Below are positions 1 to 5,663 of a DNA stretch of 9,869 nucleotides, piece by piece (position 1 is the stretch's first letter; every line of letters starts with the position of its first letter). Under the pieces are notes generated by a model. That model saw only the letters and a program-made list of their open reading frames with translations, did no database searches and was not told the DNA's origin. The translations under genes and the position numbers were made by a program. Source of the DNA: Halobacteriales archaeon QS_9_68_42 (GTDB lineage Archaea; Halobacteriota; Halobacteria; Halobacteriales; Haloarculaceae); NCBI GenBank assembly GCA_003022905.1, contig PXSE01000055.1:4579-14447 (forward strand), read 5' to 3'.

Positions 1-326
1 CCGAGGCGGTCGGCCAGCGTCGCCTCGTTGCCCATCCCGTTCTGCAGGGAGAGACACGCCTCCAGGTCCGTTCCCGAAAGCGCCTCGGCGGCCGCGGGGG
101 TGTCGAAAGTCTTCACGCAGACGACCGCCAGGTCCGCCGATCCGGGGGCGTCGGTCCGGGCCGCCGGGCGGACCGTCTCGGTTATCTCGCCCTCAATGCG
201 GAGCCCGTCCTCCCGGATTGCCCGCACGTGGGGGTGCCGGCCGACGAGCGTCACGTCGTGGACCCGGGCGAGTAGGCCGCCGATGAGGCTCCCGAGGTTC
301 CCGGCGCCGAAGACGACGACGTCCAT
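1..326 (-). CDS. panE: 2-dehydropantoate 2-reductase (ketopantoate reductase), N-terminal part
   Basis: This is the first 108 codons of a gene running off the left edge. Ketopantoate reductases reduce 2-dehydropantoate to pantoate with NAD(P)H, on the route to coenzyme A, in the cytoplasm. The sequence opens with a beta strand and the Rossmann dinucleotide motif GAGNLG (residues 7-12). VCVKTFDT follows at about 69-76, where Lys72 matches the family's conserved lysine. SLQNGMGNE follows at about 93-101, and its Asn96 is in the substrate-binding QNG signature of ApbA/PanE proteins. The ATG at 324-326 is chosen because it directly precedes the first beta strand and lies 23-31 bases after a TATA-like box. 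The C-terminal catalytic domain lies outside the window, so integrity cannot be judged. Another ApbA-family reductase is possible, but the motif set fits PanE well. Confidence 0.88.
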   Translation of the reverse strand, partial: MDVVVFGAGNLGSLIGGLLARVHDVTLVGRHPHVRAIREDGLRIEGEITETVRPAARTDAPGSADLAVVCVKTFDTPAAAEALSGTDLEACLSLQNGMGNEATLADRL

Positions 327-347
327 GCCTCCGCGTTCGGGCGGTCG

Positions 348-357
348 GATAGAAAAG
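348..357 (-). promoter_or_regulatory. TATA-like box for panE
   Basis: On the minus strand this reads CTTTTCTATC. It lies 23-31 bases before the panE ATG in an otherwise GC-rich stretch, the spacing expected for a leaderless haloarchaeal transcript. The same T-rich bases directly follow a GC-rich hairpin, so they may also serve as a terminator for the upstream minus-strand gene. Inferred from position and composition only. Confidence 0.5.
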
Positions 358-374
358 CCCCCGGGTCGCGGGGG
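358..374 (-). terminator. GC hairpin followed by a T-run, possible terminator of the zinc-ribbon frame
   Basis: CCCCCG and CGGGGG form a perfect 6-bp stem around a 5-base loop. On the minus strand the T-rich CTTTTCT follows at once. It lies 7 bases after the stop of the small zinc-ribbon frame. Archaeal termination mostly depends on the T-run itself, so the hairpin may be incidental. The T-run coincides with the presumed panE TATA box. Confidence 0.35.
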
Positions 375-380
375 ATGCCG

Positions 381-524
381 TCAGTCCTCCCGGTAGTAAT
401 GGACGCTCTCGCCGAGGGCGCCACAGGAGGAGCACATCTACGGCACGTCGTCAATGTCGCCCAGCTCGCCGCACTCGCCGCACCGCTACGACGTGTCCTC
501 TCGCCGGCCGTACCGGATGGTACG
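381..524 (-). pseudogene. Small zinc-ribbon protein interrupted by two in-frame TAG codons
   Basis: Read from 524 down to the TGA at 381-383, one frame encodes a short zinc ribbon. It has CGEC (482-471), a 12-codon spacer, CSSC (434-423), then GALGESVHYYRED and the stop. Two TAG codons interrupt it, at 488-486 just before the first knuckle and at 440-438 just before the second. A TGA at 527-525 closes the frame upstream, and no ATG or GTG precedes the first knuckle. Third positions are almost all G or C and both CxxC pairs are intact, so the frame looks recently coding. The likeliest reading is a young pseudogene of a rubredoxin- or rubrerythrin-like zinc ribbon, common as small haloarchaeal ORFs. 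Alternatives are a functional 18-residue product from the ATG at 437-435 (one CxxC), sequence error, or stop read-through. SufU and the 137-residue membrane protein both end in TAG, so TAG is a working stop here. Confidence 0.55.
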
Positions 525-533
525 TCACACCAC

Positions 534-541
534 GATAAAAA
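534..541 (-). promoter_or_regulatory. TATA-like box upstream of the zinc-ribbon frame
   Basis: The minus strand reads TTTTTATC between the sufU stop and the zinc-ribbon frame, in GC-rich surroundings. A start site about 27 bases downstream would fall near 511, at the 5' end of the interrupted frame, so the locus probably kept its own promoter. Confidence 0.4.
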
Positions 542-553
542 CCCCCGCCCGTC

Positions 554-970
554 CTACTCGGTCGTCGTCTCCTCGAGCTCCTTGTCGCCTTGGTGGATGG
601 CGGCGCCGTCCTGTGCGACCTTCTCCGCGAGGACGGCGCACTTGATGCGCATCGGGCTGAGGTCGACGCCGAGCATGTCGACGACGTCGTCGCGGTCCAT
701 CTCCCGCACCGTCGACAGCGACTTCCCCCGTAGCTCCTCCGAGAGCATGCTCGCCGACGCCTGGCTGATGGCACAGCCGTCGCCGATGAAGCTGACGCGC
801 GCTATCGTGTCCTCGTCGTCCGCCAGCTCGAGGAACATCTTGATGGTGTCGCCGCACATCGGGTTCTCACCGACGTGCTCGATGTCCGCACCCTCAAGCT
901 CCCCGTAGTTGCGGGGGTTCTTGTAGTGGTCGAGAATCTGCTGGCGGTACATGTCCGAACCGGGTCCCAT
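554..970 (-). CDS. sufU: Fe-S cluster assembly scaffold, SufU/IscU family
   Basis: A 138-residue cytoplasmic scaffold that accepts sulfur from a cysteine desulfurase and builds or relays Fe-S clusters. It begins with the family N-terminus (MYRQQILDHYKNPRN at about 7-21). It carries all three ligand cysteines: Cys39 in NPMCGD with Asp41, Cys66 in GDGCAIS, and Cys111 in MRIKCAVLA. Lys110 stands where IscU has histidine, as in SufU proteins. The Cys66-Cys111 distance (45 residues) is close to E. coli IscU (43) and shorter than B. subtilis SufU (62), so it lacks the usual SufU insertion. The ATG at 968-970 is chosen over one five codons upstream because a TATA-like box lies 28-35 bases before it. 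The stop is TAG. Its expected partner SufS is encoded 1.7 kb away on the same strand. Length and motifs are complete, so it should be functional. Confidence 0.93.
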   Translation of the reverse strand: MGPGSDMYRQQILDHYKNPRNYGELEGADIEHVGENPMCGDTIKMFLELADDEDTIARVSFIGDGCAISQASASMLSEELRGKSLSTVREMDRDDVVDMLGVDLSPMRIKCAVLAEKVAQDGAAIHQGDKELEETTTE

Positions 971-997
971 CGTTACTCGAAGCAAGGGGAATGACGG

Positions 998-1005
998 CTA
1001 AAAGG
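998..1005 (-). promoter_or_regulatory. TATA-like box for sufU
   Basis: The minus strand reads CCTTTTAG, 28-35 bases before the chosen sufU ATG. This is the only T-rich patch in the spacer and suggests a leaderless or very short leader. No other regulatory motif is obvious. Confidence 0.4.
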
Positions 1006-1074
1006 TCACCGGTCGGGGCGGTCCGGGCGACCGTCGAGCACAAACCCGAAGTCCGCCCCCGCTCCAGTGAGCGC

Positions 1075-1488
1075 ATGAGCAACAGGCCACCGGCCGACGG
1101 CGAATCCGCGGACCCCCCTCCCGACGCGACCGATGGGGAGGAGGTGTGGGTGCCGATGGAGAGCCTCTCTGACGACGGCATACTGCTCCTGGTCGCCGGG
1201 GTGGCCTGTCTGTTGGCGGCGGCAACGGCACGTACCCGGGGACAGCCGGGGTCGGTGGTCGTCTTCGGGGCGGCCGCCGCCGTCGTCGCTCTCCCGCCCT
1301 TCGTCGCCGACCTGTTTTCGGCGTACATCCCCGACCTGCGTGTCCACCTGCTGGTCGGCGCCGCCGCTGCTCTCGCGGGTGCCCTCGCGCTGCCCGGCGG
1401 CCACTACCTCGACGCCGCCACCTTCGGCGCCGCCGCCGCGCTCGTGCTGTGGCGGGTCGTCGACGTCGCGTTCCTCGGGGCGGAGTAG
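1075..1488 (+). CDS. Small membrane protein, function unknown
   Basis: A 137-residue protein that I cannot assign to a family. Residues 1-33 are hydrophilic and acidic with several prolines, presumably cytoplasmic. Four hydrophobic stretches follow, at about 35-53, 60-81, 88-107 and 114-134. They are rich in Ala, Val, Leu and Gly and joined by very short loops, so the whole C-terminal part should form a compact four-helix membrane bundle. No catalytic or metal-binding motif is visible. The ATG at 1075 is chosen rather than an in-frame ATG at 991, because the segment before 1075 is Arg-rich and lacks the acidic bias of the rest. The gene diverges from sufU (104-base spacer) and ends in TAG. 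GC-rich codon use matches the core genome, unlike the next gene. Probably a lineage-specific haloarchaeal membrane protein. Confidence 0.72.
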   Translation: MSNRPPADGESADPPPDATDGEEVWVPMESLSDDGILLLVAGVACLLAAATARTRGQPGSVVVFGAAAAVVALPPFVADLFSAYIPDLRVHLLVGAAAALAGALALPGGHYLDAATFGAAAALVLWRVVDVAFLGAE

Positions 1489-1644
1489 GCCGGCGCGCGG
1501 CTACCGCCTCCCGCTCGCGTTGCTCGCGCTCGAGAACGGAGGCTCCGCGCTACCGACGTGATGAATACGGGGCGCATATTCGCCACTGACGGAGCGTCGT
1601 AATAGTGAGAAAAGTTAACACGGCGCTCTCATAAATTAAGTAAT
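1489..1644. other. Intergenic spacer at the left edge of an AT-rich patch
   Basis: No gene is visible in these 156 bases. Composition changes sharply here. Up to about 1560 the sequence is GC-rich, with a repetitive run containing GCTCGCGTTGCTCGCGCTCG. After that it becomes AT-richer and stays so to about 2620. Two AT-rich patches near the next start, at 1611-1620 and 1631-1640, are candidate promoter elements. The first has the better distance (25-34 bases) for a leaderless start at 1645. Confidence 0.5.
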
Positions 1645-2448
1645 ATGAGTTCTGAACAAGGGGAAGATGGGCTAGATATCGAGGAAGTAGTTCGGCCACC
1701 GACGGATACGTATCGAATCCTCCACGTTGATGATGATCCGGAGTTCGTGAAGCTTACCTCCAAGTTTCTTGAACGCGAGGATGACATGTTTGACATTAGT
1801 ACAGAAACCAGTGCCGACGACGCGCTTGACCGCTTCAGCGCGGAGGATCTCGACTGTATCGTCAGCGATTACGACATGCCGGGTACGGACGGATTAGAGT
1901 TTCTTCGCGAACTCCGTACCCGATACCCTGATCTGCCGTTCATCCTCTTTACCGGAAAAGGAAGCGAGGAGATTGCAGGTGAGGCCATCTCTGCGGGCGT
2001 AACTGATTATCTTCAGAAAGGACGCGATACCAGCCGGTACGCCCTCCTCGCAAATCGTATCAGGAACGCGATTGACAGATATCGAGCAAACGAACAGATG
2101 GTTCATGGATTCAAAGCATTAGAAACCGCCCGCGAAGGCGTTAGCCTTCTTGATGAGGACGGACACTTTCTTTACGTCAACGAAGCCTTTGCCGAGACGA
2201 CGGGGTATACACGAGCGAAACTCCTCGATAACCACTGGGAATTTCTCTGCCCCGAGGACGAAACTGATATCATTCATAATGAGATTCTGCCGATAGTGCC
2301 CGTTGACGGTCGCTGGTCGGGCGTGACCACGTACGTTCGGAAAGACGGCGAACGAATCCGAGTCGATCACGCGCTCAGCTATACTGAGGACGAGACGCTG
2401 ATTTGTCTGACCCAGGACTTAGGCAAGAAAGATTCTGACCACGACTGA
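1645..2448 (+). CDS. Receiver-PAS protein (response regulator without DNA-binding domain)
   Basis: A 267-residue cytoplasmic signalling protein. Residues 23-145 form a CheY-like receiver: acidic pocket Asp29-Asp31, phospho-acceptor Asp75 in VSDYDMPG, Thr103 in FTGKGSEE and conserved Lys125 in DYLQKG. Residues 153-258 form a PAS domain with GVSLLDEDGHFLYVNEAF, TGYTRAKLLD and a C-terminal KDG-type strand pair. The protein then stops with a short charged tail. There is no HisKA/HATPase pair, helix-turn-helix, GAF or HTH_10 domain. The receiver-PAS order is common in haloarchaea, usually as the front of a longer hybrid kinase, so this may be a stand-alone sensor-adaptor or a truncated hybrid. Codon use is markedly AT-richer than in all neighbours, suggesting later acquisition. 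No cognate kinase is adjacent; the nearest is at 4056-5564. Ligand and output are unknown. Confidence 0.85.
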   Translation: MSSEQGEDGLDIEEVVRPPTDTYRILHVDDDPEFVKLTSKFLEREDDMFDISTETSADDALDRFSAEDLDCIVSDYDMPGTDGLEFLRELRTRYPDLPFILFTGKGSEEIAGEAISAGVTDYLQKGRDTSRYALLANRIRNAIDRYRANEQMVHGFKALETAREGVSLLDEDGHFLYVNEAFAETTGYTRAKLLDNHWEFLCPEDETDIIHNEILPIVPVDGRWSGVTTYVRKDGERIRVDHALSYTEDETLICLTQDLGKKDSDHD

Positions 2449-2464
2449 CCTCACGATACTCCCA

Positions 2465-2478
2465 CTCTGGAACCAGAG
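2465..2478. repeat. Short inverted repeat after the receiver-PAS gene
   Basis: CTCTGG and CCAGAG are perfect 6-bp arms separated by AA, 17 bases after the receiver-PAS stop. The two-base spacer is too tight for an RNA hairpin loop without opening the inner pairs, so a protein-binding dyad is as likely as a terminator. No T-run follows on the plus strand. The rest of the spacer (2449-2626) is AT-richer than average and holds no gene I can see. Confidence 0.3.
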
Positions 2479-2626
2479 ATAAAAGAGTGAATCTTCGCTG
2501 AGTACAAACTTACTGTTCGGCACGCCGATTCTGACGAGAGATCAGTACTCTGAGTTCTGCCACCGCATCACTCGTACGTATCCCCGCCGTCCGGTTCCGA
2601 TACAGTAGCCGTACTGCTAACGACCG

Positions 2627-3865
2627 TCACGCGAACAGCTGCCGGGCGTCGTCGATGGCCTCCACGAGGCGGTCGACCTCCTCGCGGGTGTTGTAGATGT
2701 AGAAGGAGGCCCGGGCGGAGGCCGCCGTCCCGAGCACGTCGTGCAGCGGCTGGGTGCAGTGGTCGCCGGCGCGGATGGCCACCGCGGAGTCGTTGAGAAT
2801 CGACGAGAGGTCGTGGGCGTGGACGGTCTCGAGGTTGAACGCCACCAGGCCGCCGCGGTCGTCGCCCGGCGGGCCGTACACCTCGACGTCGCCCTGTTCG
2901 GTCAGCCGGTCGTAGGCGTACTCCGCGAGCTGTGCCTCGTGGCGCTCGACGTTCCCCATGCCGATGTCGTCGAGGTAGTCACACGCCTCCGCGAGGGCGA
3001 TGCCCTGGCTGATGACCGGCGTGCCGGCCTCGAACTTCCACGGCAGTTCGTTCCACGTTGCGTCCTCGAAGGTGACCTTCAGTATCATATCGCCGCCGTA
3101 GAGGTACGGCTCCATCTCCTCTAGTAGGTGCCGCTTGCCGTAGAGGACGCCGATGCCGGTCGGCCCGCACATCTTGTGACCCGAGAACGCGAGGAAGTCC
3201 GCGTCGAGCGCCCCGACGTCGACGGGCCGGTTCGGCACCGACTGGGCGGCGTCGACGAACACGTAGGCGCCGTGGTTGTGGGCGATGTCGGCCAATTCGG
3301 CGACGGGGTTGATGGTCCCGAGCGTGTTCGAAACGTGGACCGCCGACACCATCGCGGTGTCGTCGGTTATCAGCTCGCGGGCGGCGTCCATGTCGAGTCG
3401 ACCCTCGTCGGTGATGGGGATGTACCGGCACTCGGCGCCGGTCCGCTCGGCTATCTGCTGCCAGGTGACGAGCGAGGCGTGGTGCTCCATCTCCGTCAGC
3501 ACCACCTCGTCGCCGGGGCCGAGCTCGTTGAGCCCCCACGCGTAGGCGACGAGGTTCATCGACTCGGTGGTGTTCTTCGTGAAGATTATCTCCTCGCGGC
3601 CGTCGGCGCCGATGAACTCCGCGACCCGGTCGTGGGCCTCCTCGTAGGCGACGGAGGCCTCCTGGCTCAACTGGTGGAGGCCGCGGTGGACATTGGCGTT
3701 GTAGTTCCGGTAGTAGTCAGTGATGGACTCGACAACCGGCTCCGGCGTCTGGGTCGTCGCCGCGTTGTCGAGGTAGACGAGCTGCGTGCCGTCGAACTCC
3801 CGTTGCAGTATCGGGAAGTCCTCCCGGATGCCCTCGACGTCGAGCGGTTCGGCGTGCTGGCTCAT
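2627..3865 (-). CDS. sufS: Cysteine desulfurase SufS (group II, PLP-dependent)
   Basis: A 412-residue fold-type I aminotransferase-like enzyme that removes sulfur from cysteine as an enzyme-bound persulfide for Fe-S assembly. Visible landmarks in order: YLDNAATTQTP at 31-41; NVHRGLHQLS at 58-67; the cofactor-stacking His in EMEHHAS (128/129); Asp205 and Gln208 in FVDAAQS; the Schiff-base lysine Lys231 in FSGHK; the persulfide cysteine Cys370 in RAGDHCTQPL; and Arg385 in the RASF segment that binds the substrate carboxylate. The active-site loop reads RAGDHC where many SufS proteins have RAGHHC. Length is normal for the family. The ATG at 3863-3865 is chosen because the fold begins there. The frame stays open for 87 codons upstream, but those have poor third-position GC and contain inverted repeats. 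The natural partner is the SufU scaffold at 554-970. No sufBCD genes are in the window. Confidence 0.95.
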   Translation of the reverse strand: MSQHAEPLDVEGIREDFPILQREFDGTQLVYLDNAATTQTPEPVVESITDYYRNYNANVHRGLHQLSQEASVAYEEAHDRVAEFIGADGREEIIFTKNTTESMNLVAYAWGLNELGPGDEVVLTEMEHHASLVTWQQIAERTGAECRYIPITDEGRLDMDAARELITDDTAMVSAVHVSNTLGTINPVAELADIAHNHGAYVFVDAAQSVPNRPVDVGALDADFLAFSGHKMCGPTGIGVLYGKRHLLEEMEPYLYGGDMILKVTFEDATWNELPWKFEAGTPVISQGIALAEACDYLDDIGMGNVERHEAQLAEYAYDRLTEQGDVEVYGPPGDDRGGLVAFNLETVHAHDLSSILNDSAVAIRAGDHCTQPLHDVLGTAASARASFYIYNTREEVDRLVEAIDDARQLFA

Positions 3866-3867
3866 TG

Positions 3868-3913
3868 TCGAACCAAAGGGCCGAAGGGGCGTTACTCCTT
3901 CGGTCGAGCCAAA
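3868..3913. promoter_or_regulatory. Inverted repeat flanked by direct repeats just upstream of sufS
   Basis: CCGAAGG (3881-3887) and CCTTCGG (3897-3903) are perfect 7-bp arms around a 9-base spacer. Two near-identical 10-mers, TCGAACCAAA (3868-3877) and TCGAGCCAAA (3904-3913), flank them as direct repeats. The block begins three bases before the sufS ATG. On the sufS strand the outer copy reads TTTGGCTCGA, preceded by CGTTT, and is the best TATA-like candidate. The repeat would then overlap the start site or leader, which suits an operator or a leader hairpin. The regulator is unknown. Confidence 0.45.
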
Positions 3914-3967
3914 ACGTGTGAACTGCTCCGGGGTCAAGTGGTCCGAGAATCGGAGACTCTCGTCATC

Positions 3968-3988
3968 ACGGAAATCGAAGATTTCCGT
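3968..3988. promoter_or_regulatory. 21-bp perfect palindrome between sufS and the kinase gene
   Basis: ACGGAAATC and GATTTCCGT are perfect 9-bp arms around GAA. Allowing one bulged C, the pairing extends three more bases on each side (CAT/ATG). It lies 68-88 bases before the kinase ATG, upstream of its TATA box, and 103-123 bases before sufS. Its AT-rich core in an intergenic region resembles a dimeric-regulator site. One or both divergent genes could be targets. Confidence 0.5.
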
Positions 3989-4020
3989 ATGACCCCGAGG
4001 CACTCTAGCTGCTTTCTCCG

Positions 4021-4031
4021 TAAATTCAAAA
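4021..4031 (+). promoter_or_regulatory. TATA-like box for the histidine kinase gene
   Basis: TAAATTCAAAA lies 25-35 bases before the ATG at 4056, the expected distance for a leaderless start. This spacing decides between that ATG and the in-frame GTG at 4032, which sits at the end of the box and would leave no room for a leaderless start. Confidence 0.5.
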
Positions 4032-4055
4032 GTGCCCGTCTCCGACGTGTGGGTG

Positions 4056-5564
4056 ATGCTCGCCCTCTCCCGCCGGCTCGTCGCGGGGCTCGTCTCCGGG
4101 CTCGGCGTCGCCCTCGCTGCGGTCAATCTCTACAATGCCGTCGGCGTCGACCGCTCGATGGGGACGCTCGCCATCGACAGCGTCGGCCCGTTCGTCCTGG
4201 CGGTCACCGTTGCCGCCGCCGGCGTCGTTCTCTACCGGAGCGACCTTCCGGACGAGGCGGCGACGGCGGTCCTCCTCTGGACCGTCGCCGGGGCCGTCGT
4301 CTTCAGCGGGACCGCCTCGCTCGTCGTTGCCTACGAGACGGCGAGCGACCCACCACTCACGACGAGTCCCTCCCTCGCCGCCTCCGCCGCCGGGGGCGCA
4401 CTGGCCGGTGTGCTCGTCGGCGGGTACACCGCACAGACCCGGGCACGAGCGGACCTGGTCGCGTCGCTCCAGGAGGCCAGCGCCGACCTCTCGGCGGCAA
4501 CCACGCGCGAGGAGGTCTGCGAGCAGGGCGTCGAGATCGCCCACCGGGTGCTGGGTATCCGCCTTTGCGGCGTCTGGCTCTACGACGAAGAGGCCGACGC
4601 CCTGGTCCCGGCCGCCATCTCCGATCCCGGCCGGGAAGACATCGGCGGCCCCCCGACGTTTCACCGCGGCGAGGGGCTCGCCTGGCAGGCCTACGAGTCG
4701 GGCGAATCGGCAGTCTACGACGACCTTTCGGCCGACGACGACGTCTACAACCCGGAGACGGTCGTCCGCTCGGAGATGCTCGTCCCGCTCGGCGACCACG
4801 GCGTCCTCATCTTCGGCGCGACGACGGCGGAGGCGTTCGACGACCTCGACCAGGTGGTCGCAAAACTGCTCAGGACGACGATGCGAGCCGCGCTCGACCG
4901 GGCCAAACGCGAAGAAACGCTCCGCGAACAGCGGCGCGAGCTTCGCCGGCAGAACGAGCGCCTCGAGGAGTTCACCTCCGTTGTCAGCCACGACCTCCGG
5001 ACGCCACTGTCGGTCGTGAAGGGCCGGCTCGAACTCGCGGACGAGCGGCTCGGTCCCGACGACGACATCGACGCTGCGACGGACGGGGCCGAGCGGATGG
5101 AGGTGCTCATCGACGACCTGCTGACGCTCGCCAGGCAGGGCCGGAGCGTCGGCGAGGTCGGGGCGATCTCCCTGAGCGACGTTGCCGAACTCGCCTGGCC
5201 GGCCAGCACCGCCACTGACGCGACCCTCGTGACAACCGACGCCACCGTCGAGGCCGACGCGTCCCGGCTCCGGCAGCTGCTGGAGAACCTGTTCGCAAAC
5301 GCGATCACCCACAGTGGTGACGACGTAACTGTCCGGGTCGGACCGACCGAGGACGGCTTCTACGTCGTCGACGACGGCCCCGGCATCCCCCCCGAGGAGC
5401 GCGAGAAGGTGTTCGAGACCGGCTACACCGACAGCGAGGACGGCACGGGGTTCGGCCTCTCCATCGTCCGTCGCATCGCCGACGCCCACGACTGGTCGGT
5501 CCGGGTGACCGAAGGCAAGTCCGGCGGCGCCCGCTTCGAGTTTAGCTCCGAGACGGCCGGCTGA
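4056..5564 (+). CDS. Membrane sensor histidine kinase with GAF domain
   Basis: A 502-residue sensor kinase. Residues 1-125 hold four hydrophobic segments (about 8-27, 43-60, 70-92, 106-123), giving a membrane anchor with little outside the bilayer. A GAF domain spans about 137-283, with GVWLYDEEADALVPAA, FHRGEGLAWQAYESGE and a VPLGDHGVLIFGA strand pair. A short charged helix (284-304) leads to HisKA (305-362) with phospho-acceptor His312 in SHDLRTPL. The HATPase domain follows: N box with Asn411/Asn415 in ENLFANAITHS, G1 box DDGPGIP (439-445), F box at 453, G2 box GTGFGLSI (463-470). All kinase motifs are intact. The ATG at 4056 is chosen because the TATA-like box lies 25-35 bases before it; GTG 4032 is the alternative. 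No response regulator is adjacent, so the partner is unknown. It diverges from sufS across a spacer rich in inverted repeats. A redox or Fe-S related signal is only a guess from location. Confidence 0.9.
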   Translation: MLALSRRLVAGLVSGLGVALAAVNLYNAVGVDRSMGTLAIDSVGPFVLAVTVAAAGVVLYRSDLPDEAATAVLLWTVAGAVVFSGTASLVVAYETASDPPLTTSPSLAASAAGGALAGVLVGGYTAQTRARADLVASLQEASADLSAATTREEVCEQGVEIAHRVLGIRLCGVWLYDEEADALVPAAISDPGREDIGGPPTFHRGEGLAWQAYESGESAVYDDLSADDDVYNPETVVRSEMLVPLGDHGVLIFGATTAEAFDDLDQVVAKLLRTTMRAALDRAKREETLREQRRELRRQNERLEEFTSVVSHDLRTPLSVVKGRLELADERLGPDDDIDAATDGAERMEVLIDDLLTLARQGRSVGEVGAISLSDVAELAWPASTATDATLVTTDATVEADASRLRQLLENLFANAITHSGDDVTVRVGPTEDGFYVVDDGPGIPPEEREKVFETGYTDSEDGTGFGLSIVRRIADAHDWSVRVTEGKSGGARFEFSSETAG

Positions 5565-5663
5565 CACCGTCGGCCGTGCCCGCGCGGCGCGACGCCGGCC
5601 TGGGGGAGTCGTTCTCGGGACCCCTGCCGCAACCATCCGCAAAACGATGGCCGCCGGAGAGAG

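Noticed and set aside
381..524. Pyrrolysine decoding of the two TAG codons in the zinc-ribbon frame
   Set aside because: TAG ends sufU and the 137-residue membrane protein in this window, and no pyl gene is visible. Kept only as an alternative to decay.
2603..2616. CAGTA-GCCG-TACTG inverted repeat downstream of sufS
   Set aside because: The arms are only 5 bp and there is no adjoining T-run on either strand, so it is not distinguishable from chance.
3866..4126. An 87-codon N-terminal extension of SufS in the same open frame
   Set aside because: Third-position GC is well below that of the enzyme, the stretch contains inverted and direct repeats, and it overlaps the kinase 5' end. SufS already has a complete N-terminus from the ATG at 3865.
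3128..5218. A 696-codon open frame on the plus strand spanning sufS and the kinase gene
   Set aside because: It is antisense to sufS and out of frame with the kinase. Its translation is Arg/Gly/Val-rich with no domain, as expected for shadow frames in GC-rich DNA.
4026..5642. A 538-codon open frame on the minus strand opposite the kinase gene
   Set aside because: It mirrors the kinase coding strand. Its translation lacks recognisable domains, while the plus frame has every kinase motif.
5633..5650. CCATC/GATGG hairpin with a T-run in its loop between two converging genes
   Set aside because: A 5-bp stem with an 8-base loop is expected by chance, and the T-run is not downstream of the stem.
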